Shown: in pieces, positions 8,683-17,846 of the stretch | Position numbering within the stretch: the stretch's first letter is position 1 | Layout of the letters: each line of letters starts with the position of its first letter | From: Anaerolineae bacterium | GTDB lineage: Bacteria; Chloroflexota; Anaerolineae; Aggregatilineales; Aggregatilineaceae | Direction: 5' to 3' | DNA length: 64,000 bases | Assembly (NCBI GenBank): GCA_027494015.1 | Contig: JAOSJP010000003.1 | Location: 32,376 to 96,375 of the forward strand | The notes under the pieces: generated by a model | What the model was told of the DNA's origin: nothing | What the model saw: only the letters and a program-made list of their open reading frames with translations | The model's database searches: none | Translations under genes and position numbers: made by a program

Positions 8683-8711
8683 ATTCTATCATAAATGGCG
8701 TATTCTGTAAA
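8683..8711 (-). promoter_or_regulatory. Sigma-70-type promoter of the XRE-ImmA/PIN operon
   Basis: On the minus strand TTTACA (8711-8706) and TAGAAT (8688-8683) are spaced by 17 bases, each 5/6 to consensus, in an AT-rich patch. The predicted start lies about 35 bases before the ATG at 8642. Confidence 0.75.
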
Positions 8712-8736
8712 CCTAAAGCCTGACAGGGCAACGTGT

Positions 8737-10284
8737 TCACGGCGACAGACGGCGCAGCGTCTCATAGAGCGGGCGCAGCCGCCCGTACAGCCGCTTATAG
8801 ACCTCGGCGTAGAGCGCGTTGTAGGTGGCGTGCGTGGCCGGGTCCGGCGTGAAGACGCGCTCGACGCGGGTCATGGCCCCGATTGCAGCGCCGAAATCGG
8901 GGTGCAGCCCCAGCCCGACTGCTGCCACAATCGCCGCGCCCAGCCCGGAGGTCTCATAAGTGTGCGGGCGGGCGGCGGGCAGCCCGAAGACATCGGCGGT
9001 GAGCTGCATGGCCGCGTCGCTCTGCGAGCCGCCGCCGGAGACGCGCAATTCGGTGATCGGCACGCCGCTGCGCTTCTCGGTGCGCTCCTTGCCCTCGCGC
9101 AGGGCGTAGGCCAGCCCTTCCAGAATGGCCCGGTAGAAATGGGCGCGCGTGTGGGTGTCGCTGAAGCCGATCACCGCGCCGCGCGCTTCTGGCCCTGGCA
9201 CGCGCACGCCTGGCGACCAGTACGGCTGCAAGACCAGCCCCTGCGCCCCCGGCGGCACCTGGGCGAGCAGCTCGTCGAGCAGCGTTTCCGGCTCGACGCC
9301 GTTCTGCTCGGCCAGGAGCATCTCGCGGTAGCCGAATTCCTGCTTGAACCAGCTCACCATCCAAAAGCCGCGATAAATCTGTAGCTCCAGGCTGTACGCG
9401 CCCGGCACAGCGGACGGATAGGGCGGGATGAGCGGGATGATCTCGATATAGCGGCGGTGCGTCGTGTTGATCGTCGCCGTCGTGCCATAGCTCAGGCAGC
9501 CGATGTGCGGCTCCAGGCAGCCGGAGCCGATGACCTCGCACGCTTTGTCGGCGGCGGCAGCGATGAGGGGCAGCCCGGCGGGGATGCCGGTCGCTTCAGC
9601 AGCTTCGGGCGTGATCACGCCGATCTGCGCGGCAGACGGCACCAATTCCGGCAGGTGCTCTGGCCGAACGTCCAGTGCGCGCCATTTCCAGTCCCAGGCG
9701 CGCGACCACGTCTGGCGCTTGTAGTCGAAGGGCAGGTAGCCGACCTGGCAGCCAACCGAGTCGGCCAGGCGACCGGTCAGGCGGTAGGTGAGGTAGCCGG
9801 AGAGCAGGACGTACTTGTGCGTCTGCGCCCAGATGGCGCGCTGCTGGGTGGCGATCCAGTTGGCTTCGGCCTCAGCCTGCAGATAAGCGACCGTCTGGCG
9901 CAGCCGTGCCGCGCGGAAGATCAGCCCCCACAGCCCGCCGACCGGCGCGATCCCTTCGGCGCGGCGCTGATCCGGCCAGACGATGGCCGGGCGCAGCGGC
10001 TTCCCCGCGCGATCCAGGTTGATCACGGTGCCGCGCTGCGTCGTCAGCGCCACGCCGCGCACTGCTTCTTTGGGCGCTGCCGCCAGCGTCCAGAGCTGGC
10101 GGCAGGCTTCACCGAGCTTGTCCCAGAAGTATTCGGCGTACTGCTCGGCCCAGCCGGGGTGGGTTGAGAAGTAAGGCTCGATGGGGGCGCGCGCCTTGGC
10201 GACCAGGTGCCCCTGCAAGTCAAAGAGCAGCGCGCGCACGCTCTGCGTCCCGTTGTCAATGGCGAGGATGAGGTCATCGGGCAT
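8737..10284 (-). CDS. FGGY-family carbohydrate kinase
   Basis: Cytoplasmic sugar or polyol kinase of the xylulokinase/glycerol kinase superfamily, 515 residues. The N-terminal phosphate loop [18 protein letters not shown], an internal [12 protein letters not shown] segment and the C-terminal ATP-site signature [20 protein letters not shown] are clear. I prefer the ATG at 10284; another ATG four codons upstream sits directly on GGAG with no spacing. It stands alone, divergent from the antiporter gene. The exact substrate cannot be assigned. Confidence 0.9.
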   Translation of the reverse strand: MPDDLILAIDNGTQSVRALLFDLQGHLVAKARAPIEPYFSTHPGWAEQYAEYFWDKLGEACRQLWTLAAAPKEAVRGVALTTQRGTVINLDRAGKPLRPAIVWPDQRRAEGIAPVGGLWGLIFRAARLRQTVAYLQAEAEANWIATQQRAIWAQTHKYVLLSGYLTYRLTGRLADSVGCQVGYLPFDYKRQTWSRAWDWKWRALDVRPEHLPELVPSAAQIGVITPEAAEATGIPAGLPLIAAAADKACEVIGSGCLEPHIGCLSYGTTATINTTHRRYIEIIPLIPPYPSAVPGAYSLELQIYRGFWMVSWFKQEFGYREMLLAEQNGVEPETLLDELLAQVPPGAQGLVLQPYWSPGVRVPGPEARGAVIGFSDTHTRAHFYRAILEGLAYALREGKERTEKRSGVPITELRVSGGGSQSDAAMQLTADVFGLPAARPHTYETSGLGAAIVAAVGLGLHPDFGAAIGAMTRVERVFTPDPATHATYNALYAEVYKRLYGRLRPLYETLRRLSP

Positions 10285-10317
10285 GGCGTTGCGCATCTCC
10301 AGGGGGCAAGCGGCCGC

Positions 10318-10390
10318 AGTGATCAGTTGTCAGCGGACTCTTGCTGCTTTTGCTTTTGCTGATCGCTGGCCGCTGATCGCTGACTGCTGT
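10318..10390. repeat. TGATCAG-rich imperfect repeat
   Basis: Short repeats of the type GTGATCAG, TGATCGCTGGCCGCTGATC and GCTGACTGCTG crowd the divergent intergenic region. A related patch lies at 45815-45885. It may be a decayed element; no protein-binding role is shown. Confidence 0.4.
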
Positions 10391-10498
10391 GTTTGTGCCA
10401 CAACTCAGGCGAAGCTGCAACCGGTTTTTTCTGTGCGAGCCATCTTCGGTTATTCTATACCCGTTTTGGACCACACACGGCGAACCGGAAAGGTGCGC

Positions 10499-11971
10499 AT
10501 GGGGCTTGCAGTCGAGTACATCCTGGTATACGCAGCTTTTGTATTGCTGGTGAGCATTCTCGCCAGCAAGATTTCCGCCCGCCTGGGCGTCCCCGCGCTG
10601 CTGCTCTTCCTGGCGATTGGGATGCTCACCGGCTCCGAAGGCCCTGGCGGCATCTATTTCAACGATCCCTGGCTTGCTCAGTTCCTGGGCGTAACATCGC
10701 TGGCCTTCATCCTCTTCTCCGGCGGCCTGGAAACCGACCTGGAAGAAGTGCGCCCGGTGATGGTCATCGGCATGGTGCTGGCGACGGCGGGGGTGCTCGT
10801 CAGCGCCCTGCTGGTGGCCGGGTTCACGCTGCTGGTGCTCGACTTTTCGCTGAAGGAAGCTCTGCTGCTCGGCGCTATCGTGTCCTCCACCGATGCAGCG
10901 GCGGTGTTCGCCGTGCTGCGCAGCAAAAGTCTCGGTCTGCGCGGCTCTCTGCGCCCGCTGCTGGAGTTCGAGTCCGGCAGCAACGATCCGATGGCCGTCT
11001 TCCTCACCCTGGGCATGATCCGCCTGGTGCAGGACCCTGCCTCTTCGGTGCCGGACCTGGTGCTGATGTTCGTGCAGCAGATGGCGCTGGGCGTGCTCTT
11101 CGGGATTGGCATCGGGCGTGGCACCACCTTTGTGCTCAACCGGATTCGCCTGGAATACGATGGACTCTACTCGGTGACCACCATGGCCCTGGTGCTGTTG
11201 ACTTATGGGGCCACGACGGCGTTGGGGGGCAACGGCTTTCTGGCCGTGTACCTGGCCGGGCTGGTGGCCGGCAATCGCAGCTTCATCCACAAGCGCAGCC
11301 TCACCGAGTTTCACAGCGGGCTGGCCTGGCTGATGCAGATCGTCATGTTTCTCACCCTCGGCCTGCTCGTCTTCCCCTCGCAGGTGATGCCTATCGCTCC
11401 CCAGGCCCTGTTGATCTCCGCCGCCCTGATCCTGGTCGCGCGACCGCTGGCCGTCTTTGCGACGCTGGCCTGGAACAAACAGCTGAGCCTGAACGAAAGA
11501 CTGTTTGTGTCGTGGGTGGGGCTGCGCGGCGCTGCCCCGATTATGCTGGCGACTTTCCCATTGCTGGCGGGCGTCGAACGGTCGAACGCCATTTTCAACC
11601 TGGTGTTCTTCATCGTGCTCACCTCGGCTCTGGCTCAGGGGACCACTTTACCCTACGTAGCCCGGCTCCTGCGTGTGGACGCCCCCATTGACACCAGACC
11701 GAAGTACCCGATTGCTTTCGAGCCTACCGGGCCGATTCAGAGCGAACTGTTGGAGCTGACCATCCAGTCAGGATCGAAGGCTGCGCACAAGCGCATTCTG
11801 GACCTGGAAGACTTGCCGGAGACCGCTCTGATCGTGTTGATCCGGCGCGGCGTCGAGTTCGTCGTGCCGCGTGGGAGCACGATGCTGGAAGAAGGCGACA
11901 GCCTGTTGGTTCTGGCCGAGCCGGCTGACCTAAGCCGGCTCCAGGCGCTGGTGCGCGCTGCTTCGGGGTAG
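10499..11971 (+). CDS. Cation/proton antiporter with C-terminal TrkA-C domain
   Basis: Membrane antiporter of the CPA1 NhaP2/CvrA type, 490 residues, exchanging K+ or Na+ for H+. About 12-13 spans fill residues 1-395, with the conserved SGGLETDLEE, LGAIVSSTDAAAVFAVLR and FESGSNDPMAVFL stretches holding the acidic ion-site residues. Residues about 415-488 form a cytosolic TrkA-C/RCK_C regulatory domain (IVLIRRGVEFVVPRGSTMLE, EEGDSLLVLAEP). The ATG at 10499 has GGAAAGG 5 bases upstream. The frame is open further upstream, but that part is intergenic repeat. The ion cannot be fixed from sequence. Confidence 0.92.
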   Translation: MGLAVEYILVYAAFVLLVSILASKISARLGVPALLLFLAIGMLTGSEGPGGIYFNDPWLAQFLGVTSLAFILFSGGLETDLEEVRPVMVIGMVLATAGVLVSALLVAGFTLLVLDFSLKEALLLGAIVSSTDAAAVFAVLRSKSLGLRGSLRPLLEFESGSNDPMAVFLTLGMIRLVQDPASSVPDLVLMFVQQMALGVLFGIGIGRGTTFVLNRIRLEYDGLYSVTTMALVLLTYGATTALGGNGFLAVYLAGLVAGNRSFIHKRSLTEFHSGLAWLMQIVMFLTLGLLVFPSQVMPIAPQALLISAALILVARPLAVFATLAWNKQLSLNERLFVSWVGLRGAAPIMLATFPLLAGVERSNAIFNLVFFIVLTSALAQGTTLPYVARLLRVDAPIDTRPKYPIAFEPTGPIQSELLELTIQSGSKAAHKRILDLEDLPETALIVLIRRGVEFVVPRGSTMLEEGDSLLVLAEPADLSRLQALVRAASG

Positions 11972-12016
11972 CGCCCGCCGCTCCCCGTCCGGTGGACAGG
12001 GGTGCGAGCGGGCTGA

Positions 12017-12136
12017 TACTGTTGGCGAATCAAGCACGCGCTTGTTTCGTAGGGGCGCTGGTCTGTGTGCCCCCGTAAGGGCGTTATGTAGGGGCGTATT
12101 GCAATACGCCCCTACGGAGGCATTTCGCCAACAGCA
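12017..12136. mobile_element. MITE family C (TGTTGGCGAA ends)
   Basis: Terminal inverted repeats TACTGTTGGCGAAT and ATTTCGCCAACAGCA bound about 120 bp that contains the 28-bp GTAGGGGCGTAT palindrome at 12088-12115. A second, shorter copy in opposite arrangement lies at 61477-61549, and a single end is seen near 44178. Confidence 0.7.
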
Positions 12137-12142
12137 TCGAGT

Positions 12143-12316
12143 TGACAGGCGGTCGTCGAAAGGCCCCCATCCCCGGCCCTTCCCCCAGCAAAGCCAAAGG
12201 AAGGGGAAAGCTGCTTGCCAGGGTCGTCCCCCTCTAGCTTTGCTGGAGGGGGGATTGAGGGGGGAGGCCTTCAGCGAGCATTCCTGAACTCCTCGTCGCA
12301 ACAGGTTGTTCGTGAA
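12143..12316. mobile_element. MITE family E (CACGAACAA ends, GCTTTGCTGG palindrome)
   Basis: Non-coding element with CCCCATCCCCGGCCC, a GAAGGGGAAAG stretch and a CCCCCTCTAGCTTTGCTGGAG hairpin-forming centre, split here to keep motifs short. The right end GGTTGTTCGTGAACC mirrors the CACGAACAA left ends of copies at 30411, 36109 and 61454. It directly follows MITE C, so the two fill the 460 bases between the antiporter and M23 genes. Confidence 0.6.
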
Positions 12317-12430
12317 CCTCGCAGCCCCATCCCAGATTGCCAAACACTGCCCGGTACGGTACCATCCCGCCCGTCATGGGCGTATTGGTAGCTGTGGGAC
12401 GAATGCTGGGGGGACGAGGAGTGTCGGCAG

Positions 12431-13657
12431 ATGGCGAGCGCGCCGCGTAACCCCATCCCCGATCGCGGACGCCGCGTCCTGGGCGGCGCTATGCTGAGCG
12501 GGGCGCTTGCCCTGATAGTGCTGGCCGGGGCGGTGATCTTCTGGCCGCGCGACTCGCGCGATGCCGCGCCCGCGCCGCCCGCTCAGACGGCGCCCCCGCC
12601 GCTGGGCATCGCCGCAGTGGACTATCCCACGCCGATCCCCACCCTGCCGCCGACGCCGACGCTGCCGCCTGTGGACTGGGTGCGCCCCACCGCCGATCCG
12701 CAGGCCATTGTCGCCGCGCTTGACGTGCCGGCGGGGAGCGCGCTGGCCGGGGGCGTCATCGCCCGCGAGATCAACCCGCTGACTATCATCCCCCAGCGCT
12801 CGCGCAGCACCGTGATCACCTACACGGTGAAGAAAAACGACAACCTGCGCAGCATCGCCGGGCGTTTCGGGCTGTCCGAGAACACGATCATCTGGTCGAA
12901 CGACCGCTTCTACGTCAACGCCATGCGCATCGGGCTGGAACTGAACATCCTGCCTGTGGATGGGGTGTATCACCGCGTGCAGCAGCCGCAGCCCATCGCC
13001 GACATCGCCGCCGAATACGCCGTAGACCCCTACGACATCATTGACTCTGAATACAACACGCTGTTCGGCGCTGCGCCACAGACGATCCTGCCGGAGGGCC
13101 TGTGGGTGGTCGTGCCCGGCGGCACCGGCTCCACCGAGCCGATCTACTGGGACCCCGGCATCGTCATGACCACCACCACGACCGATGGCAGCAATCCAGT
13201 GGGCACGGGCGTGAACGCCGGTGCCGACGTGGCTTCCTTTGCGGTGGGCGACCCAGGCTCGTGCGGCAGACAGGTCGTGGCGGGCGGCTCCGCGCCGGTC
13301 GGCGCGCCGATCTGGGCGCGTTACAAGATCACGCAGGACTTCTCGTGGAATCACGGTGGGATTGACCTGGCTGTGCCGCCTGGCACGCCCGTCTACGCGG
13401 CGGGGGGGGGCACGGTCATCTTCAGTGGGTGGAGCACGTGGGGCTACGGCTATACCGTCGTGATCGCGCACGGCGGCACGCTGAGCGTCTACGGCCACCT
13501 CAACGGGGCGTTTGTGGGCTGCGGACAGGTCGTCACGGCGGGGCAGAACATCGCCGTCACCGGCAGCAGCGGGCGTTCGAGCGGCCCGCACCTGCACTTC
13601 GAGATTCGCGGCTCTGGCGGCGCGCCGGTCAACCCCTGGAACTACCAGAGCTTCTAG
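12431..13657 (+). CDS. LysM and M23-family peptidoglycan metallopeptidase
   Basis: Exported or membrane-anchored cell-wall peptidase, 408 residues. A span at residues 17-38 (MLSGALALIVLAGAVIFW) leads to a Pro/Thr-rich linker, one clear LysM domain (about 131-178, YTVKKNDNLRSIAGRFGL) and a weaker second LysM-like segment. The C-terminal M23 domain (about 295-408) holds the zinc ligands in NHGGIDLA and GPHLHFEIRG. GAGGAG lies 9 bases before the ATG. The TAG stop at 13655-13657 overlaps the end of MITE A copy 2. A run of nine Gs at 13402-13410 is in frame here but is a slippage risk. Confidence 0.92.
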   Translation: MASAPRNPIPDRGRRVLGGAMLSGALALIVLAGAVIFWPRDSRDAAPAPPAQTAPPPLGIAAVDYPTPIPTLPPTPTLPPVDWVRPTADPQAIVAALDVPAGSALAGGVIAREINPLTIIPQRSRSTVITYTVKKNDNLRSIAGRFGLSENTIIWSNDRFYVNAMRIGLELNILPVDGVYHRVQQPQPIADIAAEYAVDPYDIIDSEYNTLFGAAPQTILPEGLWVVVPGGTGSTEPIYWDPGIVMTTTTTDGSNPVGTGVNAGADVASFAVGDPGSCGRQVVAGGSAPVGAPIWARYKITQDFSWNHGGIDLAVPPGTPVYAAGGGTVIFSGWSTWGYGYTVVIAHGGTLSVYGHLNGAFVGCGQVVTAGQNIAVTGSSGRSSGPHLHFEIRGSGGAPVNPWNYQSF

Positions 13658-13866
13658 AGCGTGTTATGAACTTGGTACCCTTGATAAGGGAGAGGGGCGC
13701 TCTGTTTACCTCACCCCCTGGCCTCGCCCCGCTCGGCCTTTCCCCCTCTCCATGCATGGAGAGGGGGCGGCGAGGCGCGCCAGCGCCGGGACGGGGGTGA
13801 GGTAAACCAGGAGCTACCCAAAACCGCTGGGGGAAGACAGGGCCGTAAGTGCATAACAGCCTCCAG
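13655..13866. mobile_element. MITE family A, copy 2 (overlaps a stop codon)
   Basis: Left end TAGAGCGTGTTATGAACT begins on the stop codon of the M23 gene; the right end GTGCATAACAGCCTCCA has one change in the terminal TA. The interior matches copy 1 including the ATGCAT-loop core. To its right (13871-14040) lie half of a GTAGGGGCGTAT palindrome and a family-E-like CTAGCTCGGCTGGAG hairpin, so 13658-14048 holds only repeats. Confidence 0.8.
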
Positions 13867-14048
13867 CCGTAGGGGCGTATTACGGCGGGAACGTTTAGGC
13901 GAAACGCTCCTCACCCTGGCCCCGAACACCTGTCAACCATGTCTCCGGCCTATACACCAAGCCAGGGAGGGGGAAAGTACCGCGTCCAGCGGTCGAAGTC
14001 CCCCTCTCTAGCTCGGCTGGAGAGGGGGATTTAGGGGGAGAGGCGGCC

Positions 14049-15434
14049 TCAGCAGCCGCCCGCCGCCTCGGTGACGACAATATAGCCCTGGATGGTCTCG
14101 GCGACCATCTGCTCGCCAATCGTCGCCGTGACGTTGACGTAGATCGTGTGCAGGCCGGGGGGTAGGCCGGTTGTATCGGCGTAGACCTGCACCTGGTCGC
14201 CGTTGGTCACACGCGGCGGAAAGACTTCGAGCGCCGGGCCGCCCGGCGGACTGACTCCTTCCACGTTCGCGCCGAAGCTGCCAGGATAGCCCGCGTTGAC
14301 CACCTCGAACTCACCGACCAGCACAGAGCCGGGGCAGTACAGGCTCGTCTCGACGGTCATATCGCGCGCGTAGATGGTCAGGCGTGGCAGGTAGTCGCTG
14401 GGGCGGCGTGGCATGGACGCCACGCGCTGGAAGACGGGCAGCGGCGATCCATCGGCGCGCAGCAGGCCGAACCAGCGCATATGGCTGCACAGCGGGGTGA
14501 CGCCTGTCGGGTAGAGCGCCCAGTTGAGATTCCACAGGAACATCGGCCCGGCCCAGGGCCAGTAACGGTCGGCCCAGTCGAAGGCGCGCACCGTGTAGTC
14601 GGCCTGCGTCTGACCGGACACGCGCAGCCAGGCGAATCCAGCGAAATTCGGGTCGCTGTCGGAGCAGGACACGCCATCTTCAGCCGGGTCGCGCAGCCAG
14701 CCGAACTCCGTCATCCAGATTTGCTTGTCGTAGATGCCGCGCTCCTCAAACAGCGCGCGGATTAGCTCGACGCGGCGGAAGGTGAGCGTGTTGTAGCTCG
14801 GCTCGGCTTCCGGCGGCTGGTTGTAGCCGTAAGGATGATAGCCGAAGGCGTCGAACCACTGCGCCGCGCCGTTGTCGAGCATTTCGGCGGCGTAGTCAAT
14901 GTCGCTGATCGCGCCCCGGTCGCCGGTGGTGATGGTGGGGGCCAGCCCGCCCGACACGACGATGATCTGCGGCGCGACGGCCTTGATCTGCGTGTAGGCC
15001 ACGCGCAGCATCTGCGTGTATTCCCAGGCGTTGGGGCCGTGCGGCCATTCCAGGGCCAGGTTCGGCTCGTTGTGCACTTCGATGGCGTCCACGCCCAGCG
15101 CGGCCAGCTCTGCTGCGCGCTGGCGCACGCTGGTGCGGAAGGCTTCCCAGTTGGACGGCCAGGGCAGGTCCATGCGAAAGAGGACGCGCTTGTTGCTGAA
15201 GGCGGCAACCTGCCCTGTCTCGTAGACCTTCACCCAATCCATGCGCAGTTGATCCACCAGGGCGGGGTTGGCGCTGGTGTGCGGGCCAATGTGGACGCCG
15301 TAGCCCAGATGCGGCGGCGGCAGGGCGGTGCGGCTTTGTGCGGCGGCGGGCAGGCTCAGCGAAAGCGTGAGACTCGCAGCCAAGATCAAACAGGCGGCGC
15401 GGATCGAGTTGGAGGCGGAGGCTGGTCTGCTCAT
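14049..15434 (-). CDS. Secreted clan GH-A-like glycoside hydrolase
   Basis: Exported protein of 461 residues: signal peptide (about 1-33, ending LPAAAQS) and a TIM-barrel of the GH5/GH39 kind. The likely acid/base Glu is in EVHNEPNLALEW and the likely nucleophile Glu in QIWMTEFGWLRDP, the usual beta-4/beta-7 arrangement. The C-terminal 90 residues look like a CARDB/Ig-like domain (VLVGEFEVVNAGYPGSFG, GLHTIYVNVTATIG). A role in plant or microbial polysaccharide hydrolysis is plausible; the family number and substrate cannot be given from sequence reading. The ATG at 15434 starts a good signal peptide. Confidence 0.8.
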   Translation of the reverse strand: MSRPASASNSIRAACLILAASLTLSLSLPAAAQSRTALPPPHLGYGVHIGPHTSANPALVDQLRMDWVKVYETGQVAAFSNKRVLFRMDLPWPSNWEAFRTSVRQRAAELAALGVDAIEVHNEPNLALEWPHGPNAWEYTQMLRVAYTQIKAVAPQIIVVSGGLAPTITTGDRGAISDIDYAAEMLDNGAAQWFDAFGYHPYGYNQPPEAEPSYNTLTFRRVELIRALFEERGIYDKQIWMTEFGWLRDPAEDGVSCSDSDPNFAGFAWLRVSGQTQADYTVRAFDWADRYWPWAGPMFLWNLNWALYPTGVTPLCSHMRWFGLLRADGSPLPVFQRVASMPRRPSDYLPRLTIYARDMTVETSLYCPGSVLVGEFEVVNAGYPGSFGANVEGVSPPGGPALEVFPPRVTNGDQVQVYADTTGLPPGLHTIYVNVTATIGEQMVAETIQGYIVVTEAAGGC

Positions 15435-15505
15435 GCGCCAATATTGCGCTGTTCGCGCTTTTACTGCAAATTGGGAATATGTGCGCGGCTCACCGACTAA
15501 GGATA

Positions 15506-16666
15506 ATGCTGCCCATGATGCTCAGAACGTGTCTCGGTCTTGTGCGTCCCTGGCAAGTCATTCTGGCTCTCTGTCTGGTCTATCTGGCTGTCATCGTGGC
15601 CCTCAACCATGGCGATGTGAAAGCCTTCGTCACCATCGGCTCGTGCTATGCAACATGCGACTTCAGCCTCGATCAGGGCTGTGCGGAGGGCACCGAGAAC
15701 GGCTACGACGGGCAATACGCGTACTATATCGCCCGCGACCCAGGGGGATCGATCGGCTGCATGGATGTGCCTGCTTACCGCTACCAGCGCATCCTGCTGC
15801 CGCTGCTGGGGCGGCTGCTGTCGTTGGGCGTGGATGGCCTGATCCCGGTAGCCTTTGTGCTGGTTAATTTGATTGCATTGGTGACCGGAACGGCCCTGCT
15901 GGAGCGCCTGTTGGTGGCCCAGGAGGTTAGCCGGTGGTATGCACTGACCTACGGACTGTTCTTCGGTGTGGTTGTGGCTGTGCGACTTAGCACGACCGAG
16001 CCGCTGGCTTATGGGTTGGCAATCCTGGCGATCTGGCTGAGCCGCCAGGTTCCTGAGCGGTCCTGGCTAATCGCGCTGGTGCTGCTGGCGGCGATGTTGG
16101 CCAAAGAGACCACCGGCGTGTTTGTGGCAGGATTTGTGCTGTGGTACACGGCCCGCCGACGCTGGCGCGCCGCGGCGTTAGTGGTGTCTGCGGTGGGCAT
16201 TCCTTTTGCGTTGTGGCAGCTCTACCTGTACAAATGGATCGGAGTCATGGGCGTGGGGCCGGGTGGTGGCGGTAAGTCGTCATTCGAGTTGATCCCCTAC
16301 AACGGCGTGTGGCGCATCTACAGCGACAGCGGGTCGCTGGCCGTGTTCTTGTTGCTCGGCGGGCTGTTCATCCCATCTGTAGTGATCCCTAGCGCGTGGG
16401 GTGTCTGGGTCACGCTGCGCGAGGTATGGGGCCAGTGCGGGCGCCTCCCAGGAGTTCATCTATACACCTGGCTGCACCTGGCCAACGCCGGAATCTTGAT
16501 GATTGTCCCTTTCTCAACCTATCGCGAGTTCCTGGGCATCTTTCGCTTTATGGTCGGCATGGTTATCACGCATGTGCTCTATGCCGCGTTGCGCTACCCG
16601 GGCCGGCGCCCCCTGATCTATAGCACCCTGTGGATCGTCCTGCTGATGTTCGTGGTTAGTGGCTGA
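15506..16666 (+). CDS. Polytopic membrane protein (cell-surface glycopolymer type)
   Basis: About 386 residues with roughly nine predicted spans. The pattern NGYDGQYAYYIARDP followed by AYRYQRILLPLLGRLLSLG resembles GT87/AZOBR_p60025-like membrane proteins linked to surface glycopolymers (weak family memory, not a search result). MLAKETTGVFVAGFVLWY further in fits the same group. The start is uncertain: AAGGA at 15499 could serve an ATG at 15506, 15515 or 15518, and an in-frame ATG at 15479 lacks a site. Divergent from the glycosidase gene. Confidence 0.65.
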   Translation: MLPMMLRTCLGLVRPWQVILALCLVYLAVIVALNHGDVKAFVTIGSCYATCDFSLDQGCAEGTENGYDGQYAYYIARDPGGSIGCMDVPAYRYQRILLPLLGRLLSLGVDGLIPVAFVLVNLIALVTGTALLERLLVAQEVSRWYALTYGLFFGVVVAVRLSTTEPLAYGLAILAIWLSRQVPERSWLIALVLLAAMLAKETTGVFVAGFVLWYTARRRWRAAALVVSAVGIPFALWQLYLYKWIGVMGVGPGGGGKSSFELIPYNGVWRIYSDSGSLAVFLLLGGLFIPSVVIPSAWGVWVTLREVWGQCGRLPGVHLYTWLHLANAGILMIVPFSTYREFLGIFRFMVGMVITHVLYAALRYPGRRPLIYSTLWIVLLMFVVSG

Positions 16667-16796
16667 CGCCTCCAGCAGCAGAACGCGAGGAACGGTAAAA
16701 GCTGCGCACACCCAAACGGGCACAGCCCCCCCATGACCGCAGCGACGCCCGCCACCACGCCTGCGCGATCGGCACGCCAACACTCTGCACGCTTGC

Positions 16797-17802
16797 TCAC
16801 TGCATGGCGTTCACGAAGGCGACGGCCCGATCGGTGTGATCGGTGAAGATGCCATCCACGCCCGCGCCGACGAAGGCCGCCTCCAACAACTGGTCGAAGC
16901 TCGCGGCGTTCCTGGGCAGGGAGTCGGCGCGCCAGGTGTAGGGATGCACAACCAGGCCGCGCGCGTGGGCCTCGGCCACCAGCGAGGTGATCTGCGCCTG
17001 GCCCTGGCCGTCGAAGCTGAGCACCAGGCTCATGCTCGGCCCGATGCCGTCTGCATACTCGGCGATGGCGTCCAGCCCTTGAGGGGTGGTCAGGTTTGCC
17101 TGGCTGCCGCTGATCAACTGAACGAGCTTGAGATCGGTGCCCAGTTCCTCGCGCAGGTAGCGTATGTAGGCGGGGTCGAAGCACTGCACGAACACCTGGT
17201 CGGTGCGCCGGGTGTAGCCGTACTCTTCGAGCAGCGCCAGCACGATTGCTCCGATGTCCTTGCCCGCTGCCCAGTGGAACGCCGGCTCTTTCAGTTCCGG
17301 GTAGATGCCCACGTCGCGCCCTGTGCTGCGGTTGAGGCCCTGGATCAGGGCGATCTCTTCTTCCAGGGTGGGAATCTCGAAGCCGACGACGGACTCCAGG
17401 GGGAAGCGGTTGGGGAAGGCGGTCTCGCCCGTCTGCGGATCGATCCGCTCGTGAACCTTGAGCTGCTTGATCTCGGCCAGCGTGAAGTCTATGGCGTAGA
17501 AATGACCGTCCGCCCGCGCCCTGCCGGGGAACACCTCGGCGATGTTGGTCACCGTGTCGAGGACGATGTCGTGGACGATGATGGGCACATCATCCTGGGT
17601 CAGCACTACATCCTGCTCCACGTAGTCCGCGCCCAGCGCGTAGGCCATGGCCTTCGCTTCGAGCGTATGCTCCGGCAGGTAGCCGGACGCGCCGCGATGG
17701 GCGATGATCAGCGGCCTGGCGCTCTCCTGAGCGTGCGCCGGCAGCAGGGCCGCCAGCGTGAGGATCAGGGCGAAGAAGGAAGGAGATGGTTCTGAATCGC
17801 AT
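16797..17802 (-). CDS. GlpQ-like glycerophosphodiester phosphodiesterase, frameshift in signal peptide
   Basis: Exported phosphodiesterase that would split glycerophosphodiesters into glycerol-3-phosphate and an alcohol. The mature part has HRGASGYLPEHTLEAKAMAY, VEQDVVLTQDDVPIIVHD and GIYPELKEP, the catalytic His/Glu/Asp set of GDPD enzymes, over about 320 residues. The only ATG with a ribosome site (17802, GGAGG 9 bases upstream) reads MRFRTISF and then leaves frame. The hydrophobic stretch FFALILTLAALLPAHAQE continues one base off, so an extra C near 17776-17782 (TTCCTTC on the coding strand) breaks the signal peptide. No alternative start exists in the mature frame outside the adjacent repeat. 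Sequencing error or real damage. Confidence 0.8.
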
Positions 17803-17846
17803 GGTTGTTTGCCTCCATAGAAATTCTCAGGAAGACTTTGCGAAAT

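Noticed and set aside
12374..13597. 407-codon open frame opposite the LysM-M23 gene
   Set aside because: Shadow; low-complexity Arg/Gly/Asp composition.
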